Shown: positions 12,088 through 23,320, counted from the first letter of the stretch. The stretch is 64,000 nucleotides of DNA from Morinoia aosen (GCA_030386875.1 CM059556.1:38418964-38482963), one strand, 5' to 3'. Program-made: numbers and translations. The notes: a model not told the origin generated them from the sequence alone.

Positions 12088-12139
12088 ATGTCATTATCCC
12101 ACGATATTAGCAGCTCAAATTCGAATCGTTCTGAGGAAG
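12088..12139 (+). CDS. AT-hook/C2H2 zinc-finger gene, exon 1, copy 1 (truncated gene)
   Basis: ATG followed by 'MSLSHDISSSNSNRSEE' and a donor 'GAAG|gtaggt'. It ends in phase 1. The G joins 'AT' at the exon 2 acceptor to make Asp, giving ..SEE-DGVSAVQNSSS. It opens about 520 bp from MRNIP on the other strand. In this copy the gene stops making sense at 23320, where exon 3 is cut by the duplication junction. Confidence 0.75.
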
Positions 12140-13037
12140 GTAGGTTCGCATTCATTGCTAAGAATTAAATGAAGTCACGGGCTTGCTGAATACACGGCAA
12201 ATCAAAGTTTTGTAAGACTGTTCCAATTATGTGCTTAGCAGCTTGGTCATGGAAGAAAGTATTGGAACTATCTTATATTAAATACTGTACATTCATTTTC
12301 TTCTTAAAGCATGTAAACATTCGAGCATGGCACGTCTCAAGTTTTAAATTTGAGTGGATGTGACCATTTTGTATGAACTTCATATAGCGATTAGCGGCTA
12401 TCTAAGCTTACTGCGTACGTATTTTATATACAACCTCTATCGTACTAGACGTGTAAAAGAGGTATATATTTAAAAAACATATTTACAATATACATCCTTA
12501 TGATAGGCTAAGCAACTGGAGCCTCGAAGACCTTTTTTCACTGCGTATGATACGTTTCGTTTTCCTCTATAACTAGCAATTTTGTCACTTGCCTGCTATC
12601 TTTATTGTGTATGGTATATAAATTATTGTCGCTTTATTTCTGTGCCATGTATTAAATTGAAAATTCATGCTTCTGTCTGCAACACTACTTTCTAGAAACT
12701 AATATATCATTATGTTAAAATGAAATAGATCAATTAAAATAAATATAATAGACTGATTTCTGTAAAATCTCTTTTTAGGATATGTGTCCTGTTACAAATT
12801 TCAGGGAAACTATGATCAAAGAATAACTCCTTTTTTATCTTGAGATATTTTAAATGATTATTAATCACAAGCGGGCATATTACTTCAAGTAAAACATGAG
12901 AATATAACTAGTTGATGTCTGAAAATCACAATTAGTGTCCTGAGCCAAGTAAACATCACTGATTTTGAGGCAACGTGCTTGAATGCTCAAGCCCATTCCT
13001 GCCATCTACAATAAAAGTTAACATACAGCTATAACTC
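12140..13037. other. intron 1 (first part), nothing recognised
   Basis: AT-rich intronic DNA after the exon 1 donor with no repeat, RNA or coding signal that I can support. The same is true of 14836-15609 and 15851-16413, and of their copy-2 counterparts. Confidence 0.5.
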
Positions 13038-13701
13038 ATTATTTGGTCAATGTGAAGTTTAATGCAATCACGGAAATTAATAATTATATTCCAAACAATC
13101 ACGAATAACATTCTGCTCACTGATGCGTTATTTTTGAATAATTGAACTTTGAAGTTGGCCTTTGCGCCAAAGGAAAAGAGCGCGTTAAAGCTGAATTTTA
13201 TTAATAACGGAAGCTATTACAAACGTAAAGAGGTTGGGTCGTGAGGGGGAGGCACAGTTCTTCTAGTGAAAATTATAATAAAGCTTCTAACCCACCCATT
13301 AGGGTGACGACCGCAATCTTGTTGACATCGGGTCCAAGATGGCGGCGCCCATGGTGGTCGCCATCTTAGACCCGATGTAAACAAGATTGCGGTCGTCACC
13401 CTAATAGGTGTGTTAAAAGCCTTATTTATAATTTTCACTAGAAGAACTGTGCCTCCCCCTCACGACCCAAACTCTTTACGTTTGTAATAGGGGGTTAGTT
13501 TCCGTTTTTAATTAAATTACGCTCGTTTCCTTTGGCGCGGGAAGGCCAACTTCTAAGTTCAATAATTCGAAAATAGAGCATCAGCAAGCAGCATGTCATT
13601 CATGTAAAACGTTCTTAAATGGGTTCCTTTAGTGATTGTTTGGAATATAATTATTAATTTCCGTGATTGCATTAAACTTAATATTGACCCATTATTTTTG
13701 G
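13038..13701. mobile_element. long foldback (inverted-repeat) element, copy 1
   Basis: Two arms of about 310 bp run outward from a centre near 13350 ('aagatggcggcgcccatggt'). Matching pairs include 'tcttctagtgaaaattataa' with its complement, 'gattgcggtcgtcaccct' with its complement, and outermost 'gtttaatgcaatcacggaaa' with its complement. Arms differ by a few substitutions and indels. It lies in intron 1. The 73-codon frame inside it is not a gene. Confidence 0.85.
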
Positions 13702-13835
13702 AGGATAATTTCTATTGTATTATTAACTAAAAAATCCTAAAAGTGGGTTCAGATTCTGCAAGTTCTGCAGGATGAGCTAATAATAAATTACAAAGTATTC
13801 AAACCTACTTTGACAGCTCAAACGCGCAAAAACTA

Positions 13836-14090
13836 GAACCTACCGCTATAACTCGTAAAATGCTCATTTGTTGCTAAAGTGTATAGAAGAAAGTAGTTTA
13901 TTTTGATGTCATTACCATGATTCAAGCAGCAAAAATTAAAAAATCTGTTAGTAGCTGTTATTTTGATTGCATTTGTCATCAAAGACAAAAATTAACATAC
14001 TGCTATACCTTATAAAATACTCATATCTAACGGAAAGTGCAAAGAAGAAAACTTGTTAATTTTGATCTCATTAACTATGTTTAGGCACTG
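13836..14090 (-). repeat. dispersed inverted modules in intron 1, copy 1
   Basis: Two inverted copies of the module family seen at 4190-4625. Landmarks are 'aacctaccgctataactcgt' and 'atctaacggaaagtgcaaag', each followed by 'gaagaaa..tttTGAT'. Copy 2 is at 36660-36914. Confidence 0.6.
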
Positions 14091-14484
14091 AAAACTTGAC
14101 ATGTTCACTGCATATTGGGCCATATGTATACCAAGAGGTAAATTGCCCCCTTATGTACCGGTATAAATGCACAGCGTTTTATCTGTTTCACGATGTTTTT
14201 GCAAATTAGTTATCATGCAAGGTAAAATGTTATTATGCAATTGTATTTTTCTATTCATTAGGAAGAATTAAAATTTATTCAAGCTAGAAATTGATTTCCA
14301 TATTCTGCTACTTACAACCTAACCAAACCAACCGTTAACAACCGCTGAAATGCAGTGAATGTGTTAAAAATTGATTACTGGTAAATGCTTCATATTTATC
14401 TTGAGATAAATAAAATTTTGGTTATTTGTGAAAAACGGAACAATAATCAAGATTCCAATTTTTGATTCTTGTATGTTGGTAATT

Positions 14485-14835
14485 AGATTGAAATAAAAAA
14501 TTTTCTTTTATGTACTTCCTGTCGCAAATGAGTATTTAACGAGTTATAGTGGTAGGTTACTCACCACAATTCTATTCTTTCAAGCGCGTGTAAAATTGTT
14601 CTGAAGAGTGTCTCCGATAGAATCTCTGTTCTGATGGCTTTAATGCGCTCGAATGATTGTTAGGTTACGTTAAGTTATATTAGGTTATGTTAGGTTACTT
14701 TGGGTTATTTTAGGTTATGTTAGATTAGGCCAGGTTAGGTGCAGTTAGGTTAGATTAGTTCAGTTACGTTACGTCACGTCACCGCTATAACTCGTTAAAT
14801 ACTCGTTTGTTTATTTTGATGTCATTTCCATTACA
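14485..14835. repeat. dispersed modules flanking a TTAGG-like run
   Basis: A plus-oriented module ('gagtatttaacgagttatag', about 14530-14550) and an inverted one ('ccgctataactcgttaaata', about 14780-14805) flank the TTAGG-like run. The whole may be one inverted-repeat element with the run as its core. Copy 2 is at 37309-37659. Confidence 0.5.
14658..14781 (+). repeat. degenerate TTAGG/GTTAGGTTA run
   Basis: About fifteen degenerate 5- to 10-bp units around 'gttaggtta'. Such interstitial runs are common in arthropod genomes and match the arthropod telomere unit TTAGG. It is too diverged to be an active telomere. Copy 2 is at 37482-37605. Confidence 0.7.
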
Positions 14836-15609
14836 CAATTGACCAAAATTGGAAAATTGATTATTGTCCTCTCCTATAGATTTACCAAATTTTAAAGTAA
14901 CAAGAATGCTAATATGATATACTGTTGTAAATTGTCTCAACCATGAATGGGTTGGTAATCTCCCAGTGTTATTATACACAAACATAAACCCAAAATTTTG
15001 AAGAAAATGAAGTAAAATATAGAATTCAAAATTCACTGATCATTTCTGAAACTGAATTTCTGAATGGAAGGTATTTCTAATTATTTTGGTAATGCATGAT
15101 GAGGTGGTAACTACAACATTGCATGAGAGGAAAGAAGTGATCTTGGTTCAATATTTTTAGCAATGCAAAAAACCTGCCAAATTTGTTTTATGACAATTTT
15201 AGTTATAGTCACATTTAGAGATATTATAATGAATGTATTGATGTTTGTGCAGAAAACATTTCTGACTATTATTGTATGTTTTAATGTTTGTGTATGATTG
15301 ATGTTTGACAGCTCAGGACTTGAGGACTAACCAAGAATGGGCCACTTGACTGGTCTCTGGCTCATCTCAATTCAAATTTACTAACTTCAAATAAAGAAGC
15401 ATAAAGAAAAAGTAGTGGTACCTATTTTATATAAAATTGACAGAAAGTATAATATGATATAGAGATTTATGTTTTCATTAGAAGTGGTGTAAATATGGGT
15501 ATATATGTGCATCTGCATAGAGGTTTGATGCAAATATGTGTACACTTGTTATCTCCCCATGAGGGTACAAATGTCATATCTGTAAGAATAAAAACTTTTG
15601 AGAGGATGA

Positions 15610-15850
15610 TATAAATTCCTGAGCTGAAAATTGGGTAGCTTTTTCCATTTGTTGAAACCTAATAGTTTTTATTATCAGCTCTATTTTTTAGCTTACTGTT
15701 TTTTTCAAGTTTTTGTTTGTTTTCTAAACTACTCTAATACTCTCCTTTTCCATGTCCAGGTTGTGAAGGCATACCTTGTGTATAGATTCCTTATCCTCTT
15801 GATTCAATACTAAATTAATTCAAAACTGATTCTTTTTCCTTCCTATCTTG
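15610..15850 (+). repeat. dispersed intronic repeat DIR, diverged copy
   Basis: It shares the order of landmarks of the family defined by 54416-54835: 'gagctgaaaattgggtag', 'ttgttgaaa', 'cttactgttt', 'accttgtgtatagattcc', then 'aatactaaat'. Same orientation as the gene. The duplicate is at 38434-38674. Confidence 0.55.
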
Positions 15851-16413
15851 TGAGCACCTCAGTTGTGTTTTGAGAAACTCAAGTTACTTCTGAGCTAATC
15901 CAATAATCTGGATGGCAAAGAAAGAGTATATTTTTTTTATTTCTTTGTCAAATCTTGTTGGCAAAGAATCGGTATCTTTTTTTAATCCTTTGTCAAATCT
16001 TGTTGAGTGTTTATTAGCCTATCATAAATTCATTGCAGATTCATGGTGGACTCACTAAATATTTGTTCAGTTTCATTATATAATCATTTAGTTTAGAGGC
16101 TAATCTCTTCATGTATTGAGTCTTAAAATTTGGTCTCGATCATGCAAATATAAGCTCCCAAAATTTATAATCATTCAAAAATAGAAGTATTGTTGTGATC
16201 TGTCTAAATTAAGTTCCATTCTCACTACTGTGGCCATTAACAATATTCATAAATTGATGCAAGATATGAATCATATTGGTATTTATGATCAGGCTTTTTT
16301 CTCTAGAAGAGGAAATCTTATTAAACTTTGATGTATTGTTTTATTATTTAATCTATTAGTATTTATTTATAATTTTTATACCTTTAAAGATATTAATGAT
16401 GAAAATATTTCAG

Positions 16414-17920
16414 ATGGTGTTTCTGCTGTTCAAAATTCCAGCAGTTTGGATCCTGTTGGCTTCTCAAACACAAATCTAGATTTGGTTGGCAGCAATCACA
16501 CACCCAGCCTGCCCGCCTCTGCCTCTAAGCTTCCCGACTACAATACGTCCCATGCTCGGCTTGCCAACTTCCAACATGGAGATCCTTCAGAGTACCAAAC
16601 GCACAGTTCTCTTCTACAACATGATAGCCATAAGCTGCACAATTCTGCATCAACGCATCTTGAGAGTTCCTGTGAAATTCCCCACCAGCAAATATCAACA
16701 AGTGGCTCTATTAGAGTGGAGTCAGATCCTCTTAACTTGCATGTTGGGAGCATGCAGGATGCAGATGCTCTTTCTGCTGATGATGCTTTCAATACTTCCA
16801 ATGCACTTGTTCGTTACGTGGACGAGTCTAGCAGCCAATCTGACAATCTCGTCTCATACGCTCCAGGGATGCAAGATGACACAGGTGATCTTGGTTCTTT
16901 TACTGTGTCTGATCCTACTGCTTATGCAGTGTCTTCAGAATCAAGTTCTAATCAAATGATTGCATATCCTGATGAAATTCAGACTGAAAACTCGGCTGCA
17001 GATTTATCTCGGTACCACAGTGGCTTACCATCAAGTTCCAGCCCCAGCTTGGTGCACTACTCGGATGGCCGAGAAGGGCTGACCATTTCAACTGGCAGTG
17101 ATCAAATACTCCTTCCTGATAATAGTTTGGTGAATTTTGTCGAACTTAGTGGGGGCCTCAACATTGACCCTAATTCCCTGGTCTCGAATAGCCTAGTTAT
17201 GCGTCCTGAGTATGCCACTGAAGTTGCGGATGCGAGCTCAATATCGGTGGTTTCAGCAAACGATGAAGCACCTTCTGGGTACAATTTGCTTGATCATCGG
17301 TCCAAAGATGAACTTGGCGGCCCTGCTGAGGCTTATATTGCAACTGAAGCAGACACCAGTGGTAGCTCAACCACGCAGTACCTCCAGATAGGCACCATGG
17401 GAGGCCAAACAATATCAGTGCCATTAAGTTTTTTGAACACCCAGAGTGGTCTTGCTCTCTTACAACAGCTTGGTGTTGTCAGAGTAGATGCTGATCAAAA
17501 CACCATATATCTTCCACAAGTTACTACAGAAAATGTGCTACCTGCACCTGTAAGTAGTGCTGCTGTTCCAGTCAGTTCAGTGTCATTGCAGTTTCCTGAC
17601 TACTCACAGTCCACACAAAACTCCATTAGCTCTGAATCAAATAATTTTACTCGCCATAGTTCACTACAACGTCAGGGGAGCAGTAACAATAATGCTGGTA
17701 ACAAGTCATCACGTAGCCGTGTTTTAGGTTCAGGCCCACTTGCCATCAGTGCACAGGGTATCGTGCAACACGTTGGAGGCAGGAGAGTGACGGTATTGCC
17801 ACGACCAGAAGACCTGCAAAGACTCAGGGATCACAAAGCACTGGTAGTTGATGTCCCAGACAAACGACCCCTCAGCTTCCAAAGGAGACGGGGGCCTGTG
17901 CCCATCAGACCACATCAGAG
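16414..17920 (+). CDS. AT-hook/C2H2 zinc-finger gene, exon 2, copy 1 (truncated gene)
   Basis: A 1,507-bp exon from 'tttcag|AT' to 'CATCAGAG|gttggt', phase 1 in and phase 2 out, encoding about 502 residues. The segment is rich in Ser, Asp, Asn and Leu, with clustered acidic residues typical of a disordered regulatory region. There is a more ordered, hydrophobic stretch around 'LLQQLGVVRVDADQNTIYLP' and a basic end 'RRRGPVPIRPHQR'. No named domain is recognised. The last bases and donor are copied five more times just downstream (17993-18370). Confidence 0.8.
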
Positions 17921-18370
17921 GTTGGTTTTATCAACTTTTTGGTAGTCCCCAAGTTATTTTGTCATCCTTAATTTCATTCATGTGCATGGTTTCATCAGAG
18001 GTTAGTTTTTGTTAACCTTGTGGTGGTCACCAAGTTATTTTGTCATCCTAAATTTCATTCAAATGCTTGGCCACATCAGAGGTTGGTTTTGTTAACCTTG
18101 TGTTAGTCACTAGTTTTTTATATCATCGTAGATTTCATTCATCAAATGCTTGACCACATCAGAGGTTGGTTTTGCTAACCTTGTGTTAGTCACTGGGTTA
18201 TTAGGTCATCCTAAATTTCATTCAAGTACTTGGCCACATCAGAGGTTGGTTTTGTTAAGCTTGTGTTAGTCACTGAATGAGTTATTTTGTCATCCTTTAT
18301 TTCATTCAAGTGCATGGTTACATCAAAGGTTAGTTTTGTTATTATCACAGGTTCCATTCATGTGCTTAGG
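17911..18370 (+). repeat. 80-84-bp array carrying the exon 2 splice donor, copy 1
   Basis: The end of exon 2 and its donor ('catcagag|gttggttttgtt') recur at 17993, 18074, 18157, 18237 and 18321. Spacing is 80-84 bp, with 'cctaaatttcattcaa' between. Reading on past the first donor meets TAG at 17943-17945, so only the first donor keeps the protein open. It grades into unremarkable intron (18371-19340). Confidence 0.85.
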
Positions 18371-19344
18371 GTATGGTAATTTCTCATTAATACTATTGTT
18401 TATTTCCTTGTATTATTTAATTTCAAAATGAATCGACTACAAGCCTACAAGATTTTCAAGCTGTTCATGTGACATTTCTGATATATTCTAAACCAGCAGT
18501 TCACTGTATTTTAGATAGGTACCAATTCTATGAAACATTATGGTGTTGAAGTGAGCATCTCTCAGAACACTAACCATATTTGGCAACAACAGGTGATTAA
18601 TGATGAGCTGAAAATAGTTATGGTAAAATAGAAGCATTGCTGCTTGTGATGCATTGTGCCACCTGCTGCTGGAGTGGCTCTATTTGACCTGTTGCCCAAA
18701 ATTTCAGGTGTCTAAAATTGAGCGTGAGATGTGACAATTTTATGTGTTGGAAACTATGTATGTAGGAAATCTAACGCGGTGTGTTTGAACAACCTCAGTG
18801 TAGGAGGTTTACTATAACTTATTGTAGTGCTATTGAATAAAATAATTCCTTGATTTTTTTAGTTATTGTGCAGTAGGTTCTGGTGAAAAGTTTTGATTAC
18901 ATGATACATCATTTCTTGCTGATGGTTGAGTAAGATGAGTAATATACCATTAAGATAACTCAGTAATCAATTTTCTTCAGTGTAAATTTACTTTCTCATG
19001 TGCCCAGCTGTTATTTGTAGAGAAACAGCTGTTATTTGTACTAGTCCACCTCCTTTATTTAAAATAAGAAAGAGAGCAAATTAAAGAAAAGGCCTTAGGA
19101 AATAAGAAATTCAATCTCTTGAGAGTTGATGAGGCTGAGTGCACACGGCTCATCAAAAATGTATAATAATGTTTGAAAAGTTACATGACATACATTCCTA
19201 CTTCCTAAGCTTGTAACACATCTCATCCCACTTTCCCACACCTTCAGCTGGCTTTGTACAGACAGACTCTTATTATAGTATAGATTGAAATGAGTGCTCC
19301 ATAGAAAAGATCTAAGTCTTGTGTTGAAGGTTATGCAGGCATTC

Positions 19345-19650
19345 ATTTTGTTGAAATATAATAGATTTTATTTTGTTATAACCATCTCTTTTTACAGTTC
19401 ACTGCTGTCCATTTTCCAACATGTATTACTTTCTTTTTCAACATTTACCTTTCTTGATAAACTTTTTTCAATCTCGCTGTTTTAATGTGCAGGGTGTGGG
19501 GACAAACCTTGAGCGTAGATTCTCCTTTCCCTCAATTCCATTTTAAATGGTGCCTTTCTCCTTTCCCTTCTGAGACCTTTATCCTCTTAAGTACATCTTT
19601 GTTGTAGTTAGGGAGGCTTAGACTAACTTTTATAGAATAATTTACATTCT
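19345..19650 (+). repeat. dispersed intronic repeat DIR, copy in intron 2
   Basis: It contains the family landmarks 'ttcactgctgtccattttcc', 'tactttctttttcaac', 'gtagattctcctttccctca', 'aaatggtgcctttctc' and 'gttagggaggcttagactaa'. It includes the extra about 25-bp segment around 'gtgtggggacaaacc' shared with the 15610 and 54105 copies, suggesting a subfamily. The duplicate is at 42169-42474. Confidence 0.7.
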
Positions 19651-20039
19651 CTAAAGCTGAGTGAAGGTGGTGTCCAAGACAGCTGCAGTGTAAAAGAAAG
19701 TAGAATAGGTTTCATGGTACTAAAAATGACAATGTCATGCTTCTAATATTGTAGAATGAACTAGACTTTGTTGTTACTCTGGTGGTGGATTTTTTTTGTC
19801 ATAGGTATTTTTACAGCCTCAATGAAAAACATATTATATGAAAAAGTTGTAACCGAGAGCAGCCATGTGGGTTTCCTAAAACCTGTTGAAAAATGTAGTT
19901 TAAAATTCTAGATGTAGCAGAGAATAGTTCATAAAAAAATGAAGTGTTAGGATAGGGTCATCAGAATGATCAAATTAGCATCTAGCATCATCCAGAAAAA
20001 ATGCATCTCTGAACTTTCATTTGTATAGAAATAATAAAG

Positions 20040-20460
20040 TTCTACTGGAGATGTGACTTGGTGATGATCCTTTGGCTTCAGGTACAGCCCAATTTATATC
20101 AAAATACCAAAGTTGAGCGTGAGATGTGACCTACTGATGATACTTTGGCTTCAGGTACAGCCCAATTTATATCAAAACACCAAAGTTAAGCGTGAGATGT
20201 GACCTACTGATGATACTTTGGCTTCAGGTACAGCCCAATTTATATCAAAATACAAAAGTTAAGCGTGAGATGTGACCTACTGATGATACTTTGGCTTCAG
20301 GTACAGCCCAATTTATATCAAAACACCAAAGTTAAGCGTGAGATGTGACCTACTGATGATACTTTGGCTTCAGGTACAGCCCAATTTATATCAAAATACC
20401 AAAGTTAAGCGTGAGATGTGACCTACTGATGATACTTTGGCTTCAGGTACAACCCTATTT
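20040..20460 (+). repeat. 73-bp array resembling the exon 3 acceptor, copy 1
   Basis: Six units with 'ttggcttcag|gtacagccc' at 20081, 20154, 20227, 20300, 20373 and 20446, a strict 73-bp period. The unit end resembles the true exon 3 acceptor 'tggttccag|atacagccg' at 23146 and the preceding 'gacctactgatgatac' also resembles its upstream sequence. Weaker copies lie at about 22560-22600 and 22785-22835. The real acceptor looks like the last member of the series, separated by later insertions. Confidence 0.85.
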
Positions 20461-22528
20461 AAAATAACTCCATCATTGATGCGTCTCAGCTTGAGAATAA
20501 AAAGCAAGGCAAAAATCGCTACACGTAAACTCATTTTTATTAAAAATGATCAAATAAAACTGAACGTTTTGGACTAACTGTCCATCTTCAGCAAGAAATC
20601 TCTGTAAAACAAAACAAAAAGAAGAAGAATTAAGGGGATCATCCGGGTTTGAGACCTTTTTTCGTCCGATTCGTTTGAAAATTGGCCAGTATATGTCTTT
20701 TGTGAAAGTAAACCTTTTTTACTCCTGTCATTTTTTCGATTTAGGCCTTAGTTTTTTTTTCGACGAAAAATGTGTTTTTTGTATATTTTTATTGTTATTT
20801 CAGATTGGAACTCCTTCAGTTTTGATGCTAGAACAAAAACAAAGACAGTTTTAGAACCCTTGGAACATTTCTAACAAACGCTCGTTCAGTTTTTTTCAAA
20901 TTCAAATTTTTTCTATTTTTTCAAAATTTTTGAAAATTTCAAAAATCAGCAACAATTTTTTGAGTTTAGAGCTATATATTTCTTCAAAGAATTCAAATTT
21001 GAAAAAAAGCAGAACGAACGTTTGTTAGAAATGTTCCAAGGATTCTAAAACTGTCTGGATTTGTTCTAGCATCAAAACTCGAGAACTAGTCCCAGGATGA
21101 ATGTTGAAAATTCAAAGTGTTGAGTATAAGCAAAAAATAAAATTATGTGTTGAAATGTAATATAATGAACAATTGATGTAATTGAATGCAGTTTTAATTT
21201 TTATTTCGATACTTTCCATACATAACTTCATATTCAAACTGTGAATTGTGATTTCATAAAAAAAATTATAAAAATTTTTACTCTTTTATCAAAAAAATAA
21301 TTTTTTTCTTTTTCCAGTCTGATTCTTATGAAATTTGACTATGATATGTAACCTTTGAAAAGAAACACAATTGATTCTATTCATTTTTTTGATTCAGGCC
21401 TTAGATTTTGCGAAAATTTGACATATTGGTTTTTAGGTATTGATATTTCGCAAATATTGATATTTCAAAATGGGACTCCTCCTTCAGTTTTGATGCTAGA
21501 ACAAAAAAAAATGCAGTTTTAGAATTCCTGGAACATTTCTAACACATTCACGTTCGGCTTTTTTTCCATTTTCTATTTGTTCTCTTTTTATATGGGGTCA
21601 AAATCAGGAAAAAGTTAAAAAAATTTGGGTGCTTTTTATTGATATCAATATTTCAAAATGGGATTCCTCCTTCAGTTTTGATGCTAGAACAAAAACAAAT
21701 GCAGTTTTAGAATCCTTGGAACATTTCCAACACACTCACGTTCGTTTTTTCCATTTCCCATTTGTTCTCTTTTTATATGGGGTCAAAATTGGGAAAATCG
21801 AAATAATTTGGTCCCATCACCTCCCCCCCCCCCCCCGGGAGGGGGGAATTATTGTTGTAGCGCCATAAAATTTTAGGAACGAATAGTCTACCAATTAAGG
21901 GTCCTTCTACAACAAAAACATGCAAAATGACCATGACATCGACAGGATCTGGCAAGGGCCCCGGATTATCCCCTTAATACACTTAACTAGTATCTATTAA
22001 AAATTTAAACTTTGAAAAAACACGAACAATGGTTAAAAAAATATATATAAAAGGTAAAGGAAAAATTGAGCAACTGAATTAGGTGTTGGCAACATGAAGC
22101 GGGAAAGCACTTTAGGTGTCATTCAGAGCAGGTTTCATTTTGTAAATATGCAATGATTCAAAAAGGCGCAGATCTGTTCTGTAAGAGGTACTGGCCAAGA
22201 TTTTAAAATCATTGAATCATTGCATATTTACAAAATTAAACCTGCTCTGAATGACACCCAAAGTGCTTTCCCGCTTCATGTTGCCATCACCTAATTCAGT
22301 TGCTTAATTTTTCCTTTACCTTTTATATTTTTTTACCTTTGTTTGTGTTTTTTCAAAGTTTAGATTTTTAATAGATTCTAGTTTAGTGTATTAATTCTTC
22401 TTCTTTTTGTTTCGTTTTACAGAGATTTTTGCTGAAGATGGACAGTTAGTCCAAAACGTTCAGTTTTATTTGATCATTTTTAATAAAAAATGAGTTTACA
22501 TGTAGCAATTTTCTCCTTGCTTTTTTTT
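20461..22528. mobile_element. composite foldback insertion with 13-bp flanking repeats, copy 1
   Basis: The direct repeat 'tacaaccctattt' occurs at 20448-20460 and 22529-22541, consistent with a target-site duplication. Inside, the left arm ('gttttggactaactgtccat', about 20570) pairs with 'atggacagttagtccaaaac' near 22450. 'gaacaatggttaaa..' at 22028 pairs with sequence near 22340. The centre is near 22180. The left arm is interrupted by a TTAA-type element at 20634-21973. Confidence 0.75.
20634..21973. mobile_element. non-autonomous TTAA-target (piggyBac-like) element, copy 1
   Basis: TTAA flanks both ends (20630-20633 and 21974-21977). Terminal inverted repeats are GGGGATCATCCGGG on the left and the complement GGGGATAATCCGGG on the right, one mismatch in 14. 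It has no transposase frame. Internally, 'cagttttgatgctagaacaa' recurs near 20818, 21488 and 21673 and inverted near 21070, so the body is itself repetitive. TTAA targeting is typical of piggyBac-type elements; the family is an inference. Confidence 0.75.
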
Positions 22529-22659
22529 TACAACCCTATTTGTATCAAACTAATGTAGTTCAACTGGAGAAGTGATTTGGTGATGATACTTTGACTGCAA
22601 GTACAACCATATTTGTGTCTTAATTACACAATTGAACTATAGATGTGACTTGCTGAGTT

Positions 22660-22790
22660 TCTATGCCCTATCTGCATAGATTTTGCATTTTTTATTTCCA
22701 AAGTGAATGGTGCCTCTCTCTCTCTTTGGGAGTTTTTTTTTGGAGTGGTTGGGAAGGCTTAAATTAGCATCTAATCTAATCTGTGACCTG
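22660..22790 (+). repeat. dispersed intronic repeat DIR, partial copy
   Basis: Only the right part of the family is present: 'ctatgccctatctgcataga', 'gtgaatggtgcctctc' and 'gggaaggcttaaatta', ending in 'catctaatctaatct'. The duplicate is at 45484-45614. Confidence 0.6.
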
Positions 22791-22855
22791 CTGATGAATG
22801 TTTAGCTTCCAATACAGCTGCACTCATGCCTTATTTGTGACAATAATACTATTTG

Positions 22856-23100
22856 AGGGCAAATATGCGGACTGTTCAAACCCACAAATCAGAGGTCAAA
22901 ACTAGAGAGTGGATTAAGTGATAATTTCACGTCATAAGGCGTAGATGTCTTTCAGGCAGAGTGGCCTAGTTCCTAGTTCCTAGTTAGTAACTTGGCTAGG
23001 AAAAGCCAGTTTGGCAACCCTGCAATGAACACCACGCCTCTAACTTGAGTGTCATGAAATTCTCTGTTTTGTGGGTTAGGAGTTTCTGCATATTTGCCCT
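22856..23100. mobile_element. 245-bp MITE next to the exon 3 acceptor, copy 1
   Basis: Terminal inverted repeats of about 38 bp: 'agggcaaatatgcggactgt' on the left, and the complement of the right end starts 'agggcaaatatgcagaaact'. The interior has 'ctagttcctagttcctag' and no coding. It ends about 46 bp before exon 3. Confidence 0.75.
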
Positions 23101-23146
23101 TCAATTGAACTGTTGAAGTAACTTACTGATTATGTTTTGGTTCCAG

Positions 23147-23320
23147 ATACAGCCGTCCCCGTGGTGGTCGTAGGGGCTACAACTCAGAGGATTTGGACGA
23201 TGGGGACGCCCTGTACCGCAACCCTTCCCAGATCCCCGCCCTGAGGGGAGGCGTGAGGAAGAGAGGGCGGAGGGGCCGCAGAGGGAGAAGGGGGGGCAGA
23301 GGGAGGGGCGCACCCCAGGG
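23147..23320 (+). pseudogene. zinc-finger gene exon 3, copy 1, cut by the duplication junction
   Basis: It starts at 'ggttccag|A' with the correct phase and reads RYSRPRGGRRGYNSEDLDDG and then an Arg/Gly-rich stretch, as in copy 2. After 23320 the sequence jumps into the 17-bp minisatellite. The AT-hook end and the donor present in copy 2 are missing. The frame that runs on to 24590 is a chance fusion with satellite. If the duplication is an assembly error, this exon is simply the same as 45971-46193. Confidence 0.8.

Larger units (their letters stand above)
497..23320 (+). repeat. 22,824-bp direct tandem duplication, copy 1
   Basis: This block recurs head-to-tail at 23321-46144. All open frames and landmarks compared are displaced by exactly 22,824 bp and give identical translations, so I see no indels. 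Even the 14-C run near 21823 has the same length in copy 2. The left edge lies in a 17-bp minisatellite and the right edge in exon 3 of the zinc-finger gene. One shared base (g) is visible at the breakpoint. Because the sequence appears perfect across introns and homopolymers, an assembly duplication or a very recent event is likely. Confidence 0.95.

Noticed and set aside
13217-13438. 73-codon minus-strand frame rich in Pro/Trp/Arg
   Set aside because: It lies across the centre of the foldback element and reflects its inverted arms.
14658-14781. Telomere
   Set aside because: The units are too diverged and lie in an intron with unique sequence on both sides.
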